Of a DNA stretch of 64,000 nt, positions 44,781 to 51,513 are shown one piece after another. A program made the position numbers and the translations under genes. The notes below the pieces were generated by a model that was not told the origin of the DNA, ran no database searches, and worked only from the letters and a program-made list of their open reading frames with translations. Position 1 is the stretch's first letter. Each line of letters opens with the position of its first letter. Origin of the DNA: Metaclostridioides mangenotii (GTDB taxonomy: Bacteria; Bacillota; Clostridia; Peptostreptococcales; Peptostreptococcaceae); assembly GCF_017873185.1 (NCBI RefSeq), contig NZ_JAGGJX010000001.1:868001-932000 (forward strand). The letters are read 5' to 3'.

Positions 44781-44814
44781 ATTAAAAAAGAAGCCATCAG
44801 ACTTCTTTTTTAAT
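44781..44814 (-). terminator. Terminator of dacF
   Basis: 13-bp stem ATTAAAAAAGAAG / CTTCTTTTTTAAT (44781-44793 with 44802-44814), 8-base loop. The minus-strand 3' arm supplies a T run. Confidence 0.85.
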
Positions 44815-44829
44815 TTAACAATTATACTA

Positions 44830-45990
44830 TTATATCATATTTTCTATGATTCTTTGAAGCATTTGAATATAACTTGCCTTCTTAATATCTTTAGTATTTA
44901 TAAGATCGACTTCACCTATTACTTTATTATCCTTCATTATCTGAACTTTTCCTAAAACCGTTCCCTTTTTAATTGGAAGTTTTGGATTTTGCTCAAGTTT
45001 AATTACCTTTTTAAAATCTTTAGATTCACCTTTTTTAACTAAAGCAGTTAGGTCATCTTTTACAACTAAGTCAATTTTATTATCATCAGCCTTATCTAAA
45101 TTGAGTTTTCCGACTCTGTCGTTTTTATTAGCTATCTTCACACTCTCGTAGTTTGCAAAACCGTAGTTAAGTAAACTAGATGCGTCGCTAAATCTTTCAG
45201 GAGAAGTCTCAGCTCCTAACGTTACCGCAACTAAATGGGTATTTCCCCTTTTTGCCGACGCTGAAAGACAATACTTAGCTTCTTTAGTAAATCCAGTCTT
45301 TACGCCAGTAGCTCCGTTAAAATGTTTAATCATTTTATTAGTATTAGCAAGACCGACTTCTACCTTTTTCTTTCCAACAACAACTTTATCCATCCAAGTC
45401 GTTAGATATTTACTAATCATATCGTGCTTTAATAATTCCCTTGACATAATAGCTATATCATTTGCCGAAGTGTAGTGATTATCTACAGGTAAACCGTTTG
45501 TATTAACGAAATTTGTATCCTTCATATTTAATTCTTTAGCCTTAGAGTTCATCTTCTTAACAAACTCCTCAACACTACCAGAAATATGTTCTGCCATTGC
45601 AACACAAGCGTCATTAGCTGATGCAACCGCAATACCTTTTAAAAGATCATCCACAGTCTGAGTTTCTCCAGGCTCTAAAAATATCTGGCTACCTCCCATA
45701 CTAGAAGCATTTTCACTTATTTGAACACTGTCATTTAGCTTTATTTTTCCCTCATCAATAGCCTCAACCGTAAGCAGCATAGTCATAACCTTCGTCACAC
45801 TAGCAGGTGGAAGCTTTTTATGGGGATCTTTTTCATAGAGAACCTTACCTGTTCCAACATCCATAAGAATAGCCGATTTAGAAGCAAGTTCAGTCTTTTG
45901 TTTCTCACTATCATTATTGTTAGCATACGAAAATCGAACAGGGGTAAGTGCAATCATCATCGCCAATAACATACTAGTTATTTTTTTCAA
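44830..45990 (-). CDS. dacF: D-alanyl-D-alanine carboxypeptidase (DacF-like PBP5 family)
   Basis: Trims peptidoglycan pentapeptides. A signal peptide (about 1-24) is followed by the transpeptidase-like domain: S64-VTK (SxxK), S124-AN (SxN) and K231-TG (KTG), all intact. A C-terminal beta domain (about 285-370) and a terminal amphipathic helix (YIQMLQRIIENMI) anchor it to the membrane. Length 386 is usual. TTG (45988-45990) is the start, with GAGGTGAG upstream. In Bacillus DacF acts in the forespore; whether it is sporulation-specific here cannot be told. Confidence 0.94.
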   Translation of the reverse strand: MKKITSMLLAMMIALTPVRFSYANNNDSEKQKTELASKSAILMDVGTGKVLYEKDPHKKLPPASVTKVMTMLLTVEAIDEGKIKLNDSVQISENASSMGGSQIFLEPGETQTVDDLLKGIAVASANDACVAMAEHISGSVEEFVKKMNSKAKELNMKDTNFVNTNGLPVDNHYTSANDIAIMSRELLKHDMISKYLTTWMDKVVVGKKKVEVGLANTNKMIKHFNGATGVKTGFTKEAKYCLSASAKRGNTHLVAVTLGAETSPERFSDASSLLNYGFANYESVKIANKNDRVGKLNLDKADDNKIDLVVKDDLTALVKKGESKDFKKVIKLEQNPKLPIKKGTVLGKVQIMKDNKVIGEVDLINTKDIKKASYIQMLQRIIENMI

Positions 45991-46044
45991 TCTTTCTCAC
46001 CTCTTTATATATATTTACAGTTATTTTCTCTATTTTAGGTTTTT

Positions 46045-46248
46045 TTATTCCCTAACCTTACCATTAGTTTTTTTATCACTATTTATCGACGGTAATTTTC
46101 CAAAATACCCCTCCAAAACTCCACCAGAAGCAGCATTTTCCAAAGCATCAAAAACAAATTCCCTATCCACACCATATTCATTTGCAACTTCCAACCTAAG
46201 CTGTTTCAAGGCCCGTATTGCATTATCATCTATATTTTTTTTCTCCAA
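46045..46248 (-). CDS. Divergent alpha/beta-type small acid-soluble spore protein-like protein
   Basis: A 67-residue protein. Its core, ALKQLRLEVANEYGV, resembles the SASP segment around the GPR protease site (KLEIANEFGV-like), and the later SGGVLEGYFGKL is only loosely like the SASP motif SVGGEMVKRM. It lacks the strongly conserved Gly-rich DNA-binding helices of classical SASPs, so the call is tentative; a different small helical protein is possible. TTG (46246-46248) is chosen with GGAGG 8 bases upstream. Downstream of a hairpin-rich patch and upstream of dacF by 54 bases. Confidence 0.5.
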   Translation of the reverse strand: MEKKNIDDNAIRALKQLRLEVANEYGVDREFVFDALENAASGGVLEGYFGKLPSINSDKKTNGKVRE

Positions 46249-46387
46249 AGATAACACCTCCAAAAAATTAAATTCACAAAAAATCAGTTACACAAATAGC
46301 TTTTGCAAATTCCTAAATATTACTATGGTATTTCCTTACATAAAAACTAAAATTTTGAAATCGCTATCTATTTTAAATCAACAAAGC

Positions 46388-46469
46388 AAATAAGCATAGG
46401 AAATATGCACTGAGCATTCTGGACGGCTACTTGTCTACATGATCAGTTCATATTTTCCTATGCTTATTT
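46388..46469. repeat. 82-nt palindromic element A
   Basis: Arms 46388-46407 and 46449-46469 (AAATAAGCATAGGAAATATG and complement, one-base bulge) enclose about 41 bases. Its core resembles that of element B: ATATGC..GCATT..GAC....TTGTCT..CATG occur in order in both. Arm sequences differ between A and B, yet each is self-complementary. Confidence 0.7.
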
Positions 46470-46556
46470 ACGTAATCTCATTCTACATATCAATGCCACT
46501 CCGTGGCCTAAAGAAGTCTTAATTTTTTAAGCTCTTCTTTCTATCAGAGAATAGCT

Positions 46557-46638
46557 AAAAAGTCGGATATTAGATATGCTCCGCATTTTTAGACACTCTT
46601 TGTCTAACATGTAAAGAATATCTAATATCCAACTTTTT
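46557..46638. repeat. 82-nt palindromic element B
   Basis: Arms of 21 bases (46557-46577 and 46618-46638; one position C/T differs, a G-U pair on the minus-strand RNA) enclose a core with an inner stem TTAGACA/TGTCTAA (46589-46595, 46601-46607). Same length and related core as element A, 87 bases away. Confidence 0.7.
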
Positions 46639-46649
46639 CACGGCCTCTC

Positions 46650-46683
46650 AAAAAAAAAGAGCTTTAAAAAATTAAAGCTCTTT
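46650..46683 (-). terminator. Terminator of rnj
   Basis: 12-bp perfect stem AAAGAGCTTTAA / TTAAAGCTCTTT (46656-46667 with 46672-46683), 4-base loop, T run 46650-46658 on the minus strand. It lies 8 bases past the rnj stop. Confidence 0.92.
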
Positions 46684-46690
46684 CATACAA

Positions 46691-48361
46691 CTATACTTCC
46701 ATTATTATTGGCAGTATCATAGGATTTCTCTTTGTTTTTTGGTATAAGTAATCCTTTAGATTTTCTTTTATATTATTTTTAAGGTAAGCCCATTCTTTAA
46801 TGTTCTTTTCTTCGCATTCTAAAAGTACATTTTTAATTACATCTTTAGCTCCACCTATAAGATCTTCTGATTCTCTAACATATACAAATCCTCTAGAGAT
46901 TATATCTGGCCCTGCTAGGACTTTTCCTTCGTCTTTTGATATAGTAACCACTACTATCATTAAACCGTCTTCAGACAGGTGTTTTCTATCTCTAAGAACT
47001 ATATTTCCAACATCTCCTACACCTAATCCATCAACTAATACATTTCCTGTTTGAATTCTTCCTTCAACTTTAGCTGAATTTTTATCTAATTCAAGTATAT
47101 CTCCTGTTTGCATGATAAATATATTATCTTCATTCATACCAAGTTGTTTTGCTAAATTTGCGTGTGTTTTTAGCATTCTATACTCACCATGAGCTGGCAT
47201 AAAGTATTTTGGCTTAACTAGTGTATGAATAAGTTTTAATTCTTCTTGGCAAGCATGTCCAGATACATGTATATCTGCTACATCGCTGTGAACAACAGAT
47301 GCACCTTTTTCTAATAAAAGGTTTATTACTTTTGAAATCAACTTTTCATTTCCTGGTATTGGATGAGCAGACATTACAACAACGTCTCCATCTTTGATTT
47401 CAACCTTTTTATGCTCTGAATATGCCATTCTTGCAAGAGCTGACATAGGCTCCCCTTGTGAACCAGTAGTTATTATTACTAATTCTTTGTCTTCATACTT
47501 AGATATATCATTTAAATCAATCATCATGTCGTCAGATATCTCTAGATACCCCAGATCTTTAGCAACTGCAAATACATTTACCATTGATCTACCAGACATT
47601 GCGACTTTTCTACCAAATTTTTCAGCTGCATATATTATCTGTTGTAGTCTGTGAATATTTGAAGCAAATGTAGCTACAATTATCCTGCTGTCTTTAGATT
47701 TTGCAAATACATCGTCTAAACCAACACCTACTGATTTCTCCGACATAGTAAATCCTGGTTTTTCCACATTGGTACTATCCGCCAACATTAAAAGAACTCC
47801 TTCGTTGCTTAACTCACAGAGTCTGTCTAGGTCCATAACATCACCATCTATTGGAGTAAAGTCAACCTTAAAGTCTCCAGTATGGTATATTATCCCTTGA
47901 TCTGTGTGTACAGCTATGGAGTAGGCATCTGGTATACTATGATTATTTTTAATAAACTCGACATCCATACATCCTGCTTTTATTATTTCTCTTGGAGCAA
48001 CCGTTGTTATTTTGATATTATTCATTTTGTGTTCTTTAAGTTTAACTTGAATCAACCCTACACTTAATCTAGATCCATATACGGGTACGTTTATCTTCTT
48101 AAGTATATAAGGTAGTGCTCCTATATGATCCTCATGACCATGTGTAATAAATATCCCTTTAACTTTGTCCCTGTTCTTCACAAGGTAAGTGATATCTGGG
48201 ATTACGATATCCACTCCTAACATTTCATCTTCCGGGAAGCTCAGTCCCGCATCGATTACAATTATTTCATCTTTATACTCAATCGCAGTCATATTTTTAC
48301 CGATTTCATTGAGTCCGCCCAAGGCCATTACCTTGATCTTATTGGCATTTTTTTTGATCAA
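46691..48361 (-). CDS. rnj: Ribonuclease J
   Basis: Metallo-beta-lactamase-fold 5'-3' exo/endoribonuclease for mRNA decay and 16S maturation. The zinc motif THGHEDHIGALPY, the second His regions SIPDA and DFKVDFTP, and the beta-CASP domain with STNVEKPGFTMSE and SAHPIPGNE are all present. A C-terminal domain completes the 556 residues. I choose TTG 48359-48361, nine bases from AAGGAG; the ATG-ATG just before it overlaps the site. It lies upstream of a strong terminator and downstream of its own region. With rny and pnp present, decay machinery is complete. Confidence 0.96.
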   Translation of the reverse strand: MIKKNANKIKVMALGGLNEIGKNMTAIEYKDEIIVIDAGLSFPEDEMLGVDIVIPDITYLVKNRDKVKGIFITHGHEDHIGALPYILKKINVPVYGSRLSVGLIQVKLKEHKMNNIKITTVAPREIIKAGCMDVEFIKNNHSIPDAYSIAVHTDQGIIYHTGDFKVDFTPIDGDVMDLDRLCELSNEGVLLMLADSTNVEKPGFTMSEKSVGVGLDDVFAKSKDSRIIVATFASNIHRLQQIIYAAEKFGRKVAMSGRSMVNVFAVAKDLGYLEISDDMMIDLNDISKYEDKELVIITTGSQGEPMSALARMAYSEHKKVEIKDGDVVVMSAHPIPGNEKLISKVINLLLEKGASVVHSDVADIHVSGHACQEELKLIHTLVKPKYFMPAHGEYRMLKTHANLAKQLGMNEDNIFIMQTGDILELDKNSAKVEGRIQTGNVLVDGLGVGDVGNIVLRDRKHLSEDGLMIVVVTISKDEGKVLAGPDIISRGFVYVRESEDLIGGAKDVIKNVLLECEEKNIKEWAYLKNNIKENLKDYLYQKTKRNPMILPIIMEV

Positions 48362-48499
48362 TTGCATCATCTCCTTCTGTCTATTTAATTTTAAAATTAC
48401 TATTAATATCAAATCACACGCTCTTTACCAGTTACTTACATTGTAACATAGTTTGTATTTAATTTTAAGCCATATTTATAATACATAAACTGTACTATT

Positions 48500-48528
48500 T
48501 TGACAAAATTATCTAATTCTGATATTCT
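48500..48528 (+). promoter_or_regulatory. Promoter of the YdjM-like gene
   Basis: TTGACA (48500-48505), 17-base spacer, TATTCT (48523-48528), about 35 bases upstream of the ATG. No operator-like palindrome is seen. Confidence 0.7.
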
Positions 48529-48562
48529 CTAAATACTATAAAGTTACTAATTAGGAGGGTTT

Positions 48563-49300
48563 ATGCGCGGCAAATCTCATGGTGCAATCGGGTTTTTAAC
48601 AGCCATACAGACATCATTAATATTTAAAATTCCTATTTCGATAGTCGGTATTTTGGTCGCCACTATTTTTTCAATTTTACCTGATTTAGACCAACCTAAT
48701 TCTTCTATATCACAACTAATATTTAAAAATGATATATCTAAATATATATATAAAATTTTTATTTATTTGGTGAATATACTTATTTTTTTTATCTCTATAA
48801 ATATAAATGAAAACTTCTATATAAGCGCTATAATAACATTTGTCGCTATAATAATAATTGAGGCAAAAATCACTCATACACTTATCAGAAAAGTTTTTTT
48901 ATCGCTTATATTTATATTGTTAGCTATTTCTTTATATTTTATAAACGTTCAAATATATTTTGTTATGTTTGCACTAATTTTTGCAGTTTTTCCATGGCTT
49001 AAACATAGAAGCTTTTCCCATAGTTTGTTCGCAGTAATTATGATCTACTTTATACTAAAGCAGATTGAATTGGTTTCTGGATTGGGCTATTTATCTATTT
49101 ATGGAACTATTGGATACGGTAGCCATATATTTATGGGAGATTTATTCACGAAACAAGGTGTCCCACTATTTTATCCAATAAGTGACAAAAAAATATCTCT
49201 TGGATTTTTAAAAGTGGGAGGAAAATTCAGCAATTTTGCCGAGTACCTGTTTATACTCGTTCTATTTGCTATAGTTCTTCTATCAATATATAAATTATAA
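48563..49300 (+). CDS. YdjM/DUF457-type membrane-bound metal-dependent hydrolase
   Basis: A 245-residue membrane protein with about six or seven helices. The family motifs are seen: MRGKSHGAIGF at the start (His in a short first helix), ILPDLDQPNS with paired Asp, HRSFSHSLF in the middle, and GYGSHIFMGDLFTKQGV near the end. The family (YdjM, LexA-regulated in E. coli) is thought to hydrolyse an unknown substrate at the membrane. AGGAGG lies 5 bases before ATG. It is on the plus strand, convergent with fur. Confidence 0.85.
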   Translation: MRGKSHGAIGFLTAIQTSLIFKIPISIVGILVATIFSILPDLDQPNSSISQLIFKNDISKYIYKIFIYLVNILIFFISININENFYISAIITFVAIIIIEAKITHTLIRKVFLSLIFILLAISLYFINVQIYFVMFALIFAVFPWLKHRSFSHSLFAVIMIYFILKQIELVSGLGYLSIYGTIGYGSHIFMGDLFTKQGVPLFYPISDKKISLGFLKVGGKFSNFAEYLFILVLFAIVLLSIYKL

Positions 49301-49321
49301 TCCAAAAATAAATAATAAAAT

Positions 49322-49394
49322 AAAAATAGAGGATATCATGTATTGGCTAGAATTCAAATAAAATCTGAGCAAATACAACATATCCTCTATTTTT
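49322..49394. terminator. Long inverted repeat between convergent genes
   Basis: 15-bp perfect arms AAAAATAGAGGATAT and complement (49322-49336 with 49380-49394), a 43-base interior with inner pairs GTATT/AATAC (49340-49344, 49372-49376) and GCT/AGC. It lies 22 bases past the YdjM-like stop and just before the fur stop, so it probably terminates both genes. Confidence 0.65.
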
Positions 49395-49398
49395 TAAA

Positions 49399-49839
49399 TT
49401 ACTCTTTACAAGACTCACATAAACCATAAAATTTGACTTCATGATCTACAATTTTAAATTTATATAATTCCTGAATTTCTTTTTCAATATTATCCAGCAA
49501 ATCTTCTTTTACTTCTATTATTTTCCCACAACTTTTACAAATAAGATGATGATGATTGTGAGAATCTTCATCATGTAAATTTATTTCGTATCTTATGCAA
49601 CCATCGTCTAAATTAAGTTTTGATATCACACCAATATCATCTAGAAGCTGCATTGTTCTGTAAACAGTTGCAAGTCCTATTTCTGGACAATCTTTCCTAA
49701 CTAAATCATAGATTTCTTCACTGCTCAGGTGTGAACAATCGTTTTTAATTAAAACTTCAACTATAGCTCTTCTTTGAGGAGTAATTTTAAATCCAGTTTC
49801 TTTCAACCTATCTTTTAATACATCGAATGTATTCAACAT
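49399..49839 (-). CDS. fur: Fur family transcriptional regulator
   Basis: Metal-dependent repressor, most likely of iron uptake. Winged helix (about 1-80, TPQRRAIVEVL and GLATVYRTMQLL), then a dimerisation domain with HDEDSHNHHHLIC (regulatory metal site) and structural zinc pairs C101-C104 and C141-C144. Length 146 is normal. Fur is preferred over PerR or Zur by its gene neighbourhood, as fur follows DUF1292 and ruvX in related genomes. A good promoter with a Fur-box-like site is present upstream. Confidence 0.9.
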   Translation of the reverse strand: MLNTFDVLKDRLKETGFKITPQRRAIVEVLIKNDCSHLSSEEIYDLVRKDCPEIGLATVYRTMQLLDDIGVISKLNLDDGCIRYEINLHDEDSHNHHHLICKSCGKIIEVKEDLLDNIEKEIQELYKFKIVDHEVKFYGLCESCKE

Positions 49840-49859
49840 AATATCGCCTCGTTTTCAGT

Positions 49860-49881
49860 TGATAATCTTTATTACCTATCA
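49860..49881 (-). promoter_or_regulatory. Candidate Fur box, autoregulatory
   Basis: Inverted repeat with arms TGATA (49860-49864) and TATCA (49877-49881); the plus strand continues GATAATC. It overlaps the downstream edge of the fur -10 box. Match to the consensus GATAATGATAATCATTATC is partial. Confidence 0.45.
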
Positions 49882-49909
49882 TTTTAGATTATTAAGCAAT
49901 ATTTGTCAA
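49881..49909 (-). promoter_or_regulatory. Promoter of fur
   Basis: Minus strand TTGACA (49904-49909), 17 bases, TAAAAT (49881-49886), between the DUF1292 stop and fur. So fur can be transcribed apart from the upstream gene. Confidence 0.75.
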
Positions 49910-49914
49910 TACCT

Positions 49915-50187
49915 CTACTGTTCGTCGTCGAAGTTTAAACCTTCTTCTTCCATTAGAGTATCGTATACTGCTACTACTGTTTCGTATTCTTCATCACTCT
50001 CAATTGGTAGTAATATATCCCCTTGATCGTCTTGATCTATTCTAAAGATAAGAGCTTCTTCCGCTTCTTCATCTTCTACAGGCATAAGAATTGCATATTC
50101 TTTCCCTTCTGCTTCAAGAGTCAATATTATTTCAAATTGGCTAGTCTCGCCATCTTCATCAATTAAACTTATTATGTTATCTTCCAT
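49915..50187 (-). CDS. DUF1292 family acidic protein (YrzB-like)
   Basis: A 90-residue very acidic protein of the DUF1292 family, with IISLIDEDGETSQFEIILTLE and EEEAEEALIFRIDQDDQG. Function unknown. It lies between ruvX and fur in the usual Firmicutes order, but in this genome a small plus-strand gene lies between it and ruvX. GAGGTGAG precedes ATG. A promoter is visible upstream. Confidence 0.9.
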   Translation of the reverse strand: MEDNIISLIDEDGETSQFEIILTLEAEGKEYAILMPVEDEEAEEALIFRIDQDDQGDILLPIESDEEYETVVAVYDTLMEEEGLNFDDEQ

Positions 50188-50218
50188 GATCTCACCTCGT
50201 ATAAATATTATTGTATCT

Positions 50219-50248
50219 ATTATATATCATTAAGATACTATTTTACAA
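50219..50248 (-). promoter_or_regulatory. Promoter of the DUF1292 gene
   Basis: Minus strand TTGTAA (50243-50248), 18 bases, TATAAT (50219-50224). Together with the plus-strand promoter at 50459 it occupies a 338-base divergent gap (50188-50525) that otherwise holds no ORF or stem I can support. Confidence 0.55.
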
Positions 50249-50458
50249 TCATTTAACTAATTTCTTTTATAATCTAAATATTCTTGTAATATCCTCTACC
50301 AACATATTATTTACTAATATGTATTAATATACGCTATTATTATTACCCGAAGACGTTTAATATAAACATAAACTACCTGATATTGTTGTAATATATTCAT
50401 TATTCCATACTCTTTATATCTTAAAATAAAATATTAAACAAGCATTATATAAAAACTC

Positions 50459-50487
50459 TTGCATAATTTAATATATAAAGTTAAAAT
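50459..50487 (+). promoter_or_regulatory. Promoter of the small membrane protein gene
   Basis: TTGCAT (50459-50464), 17 bases, TAAAAT (50482-50487), about 40 bases before the start codon. Confidence 0.55.
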
Positions 50488-50525
50488 AAACTTGCACTTT
50501 TATCAATTTTAGGGAGATGAATATT

Positions 50526-50852
50526 ATGGATAATAATATGCAATTTGAAACACAGGATGATTTAAAACGAGTTCAGGGATGGAACTGGGGAGCATTTATG
50601 CACAATATAATTTGGGGATTTGGAAATAAGAGTTATTTACCTTTAATATGCTTAATACCATTTGTGAATTTTATATGGGTATTTGTTTGTGGCTTTAAAG
50701 GAAACGAATGGGCTTGGAATAAAACTGATAAAGATATAGAAACATTTTTAGCTATTCAAGAAACATGGAATAGAGCAGGTTTTGTTACATTCATAATTGC
50801 TGTAGTAGTATTTGTACTGTATGGTTTACTAGCTATTTCTGTTTTTGTATAA
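50526..50852 (+). CDS. Small FKGNEWAW-motif membrane protein
   Basis: A 108-residue protein with the family segment GWNWGAFMHNIIWGFGNKSYLPLI followed by CLIPFVNFIWVFVCGFKGNEWAW, giving one or two reentrant or transmembrane helices, and a C-terminal helix (about 85-107). Similar small proteins are widespread in Firmicutes, sometimes mislabelled as ribonuclease; none has a proven function. ATG 50526 is chosen, nine bases after GGGAG. It interrupts the ruvX-DUF1292 pair and runs on the plus strand. A good terminator follows. Confidence 0.75.
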   Translation: MDNNMQFETQDDLKRVQGWNWGAFMHNIIWGFGNKSYLPLICLIPFVNFIWVFVCGFKGNEWAWNKTDKDIETFLAIQETWNRAGFVTFIIAVVVFVLYGLLAISVFV

Positions 50853-50900
50853 ATATTTAAAGCTATCCTATTTCGGGATTGAAACGATTTAAATCACTAG

Positions 50901-50934
50901 AAAAGACTAAGGCGTAAAAACCTTAGTCTTTTTT
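50901..50934. terminator. Terminator (bidirectional)
   Basis: 12-bp perfect stem AAAAGACTAAGG / CCTTAGTCTTTT (50901-50912 with 50921-50932), 8-base loop. Runs of A and T flank it, between the small membrane protein gene and ruvX (convergent). Confidence 0.88.
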
Positions 50935-50963
50935 ATACAGTTAATATACTTATGCGTACTCTG

Positions 50964-51386
50964 TTAATGTCTTTTAAAATCTAAATACCCTTGTAAGATA
51001 ATCACTGCTGCAAGCATATCAACTACTTTTTTTCTTTTTTTCCTACTTACATCGCCCTCTAACAGCGATCTTTCTGCCGCAACTGTAGATAAACGCTCAT
51101 CCCAAAGGTCTACTTCTAAACCAGTTTCCTCTTTTAAAAGCTCACAGAATTTCATTACCTTTTCACCTTGTGGCCCTATATCCCCGTTCATATTCTTCGG
51201 AAGACCAGAAACTATCTTGTTAATTTGTCTTTCAGCAATAATCTTTTTTAGCTCTTCTATATCTTTCTTTTTTCCAACTCTATGAACTGTTTTTATTCCT
51301 TGTGCAGTTAATCCCATTAGATCACTTACAGCAACCCCTATGGTCTTATCTCCTATATCGAGCCCCATAATTCTTCCATCTAACAT
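50964..51386 (-). CDS. ruvX: Holliday junction resolvase-like protein RuvX (YqgF)
   Basis: RNase H-fold protein also known to act in pre-16S rRNA processing. The start [16 protein letters not shown] (catalytic Asp), [15 protein letters not shown] and [16 protein letters not shown] are the YqgF motifs. 140 residues is normal. GGAGAA precedes ATG. In relatives ruvX directly follows ireB, but here the two tandem membrane proteins lie between them. Confidence 0.94.
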   Translation of the reverse strand: MLDGRIMGLDIGDKTIGVAVSDLMGLTAQGIKTVHRVGKKKDIEELKKIIAERQINKIVSGLPKNMNGDIGPQGEKVMKFCELLKEETGLEVDLWDERLSTVAAERSLLEGDVSRKKRKKVVDMLAAVIILQGYLDFKRH

Positions 51387-51479
51387 AATTTTATTTCTCC
51401 TAATAACTTATATCCTTATATTACCTGTGTTGACATTATAAGCTTTACCAATTTTAATTTTTTTTATTATTAAAATAAA

Positions 51480-51505
51480 TTAGCCAGGGCATCAACCCCG
51501 ACTAA
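51480..51505 (-). terminator. Terminator after the tandem membrane-protein genes
   Basis: Minus strand TTAG-C-GGG and CCC-G-CTAA arms (imperfect, two mismatches) with loop, followed by TTTATTTTAA. Lies eight bases past the stop codon of the downstream paralogue. Confidence 0.6.
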
Positions 51506-51513
51506 CTTAAATA

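Larger units (their letters stand above)
46264..46690. other. Non-coding hairpin-rich patch between rnj and the SASP-like gene
   Basis: About 427 bases with no ORF. It contains two 82-nt palindromes (46388-46469, 46557-46638), small stems at 46493-46505 (GCCAC/GTGGC) and about 46511-46539 (AAGAAG... with CTTCTT), and the rnj terminator at 46650-46683. The density of stems exceeds anything else in the window. Confidence 0.6.
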
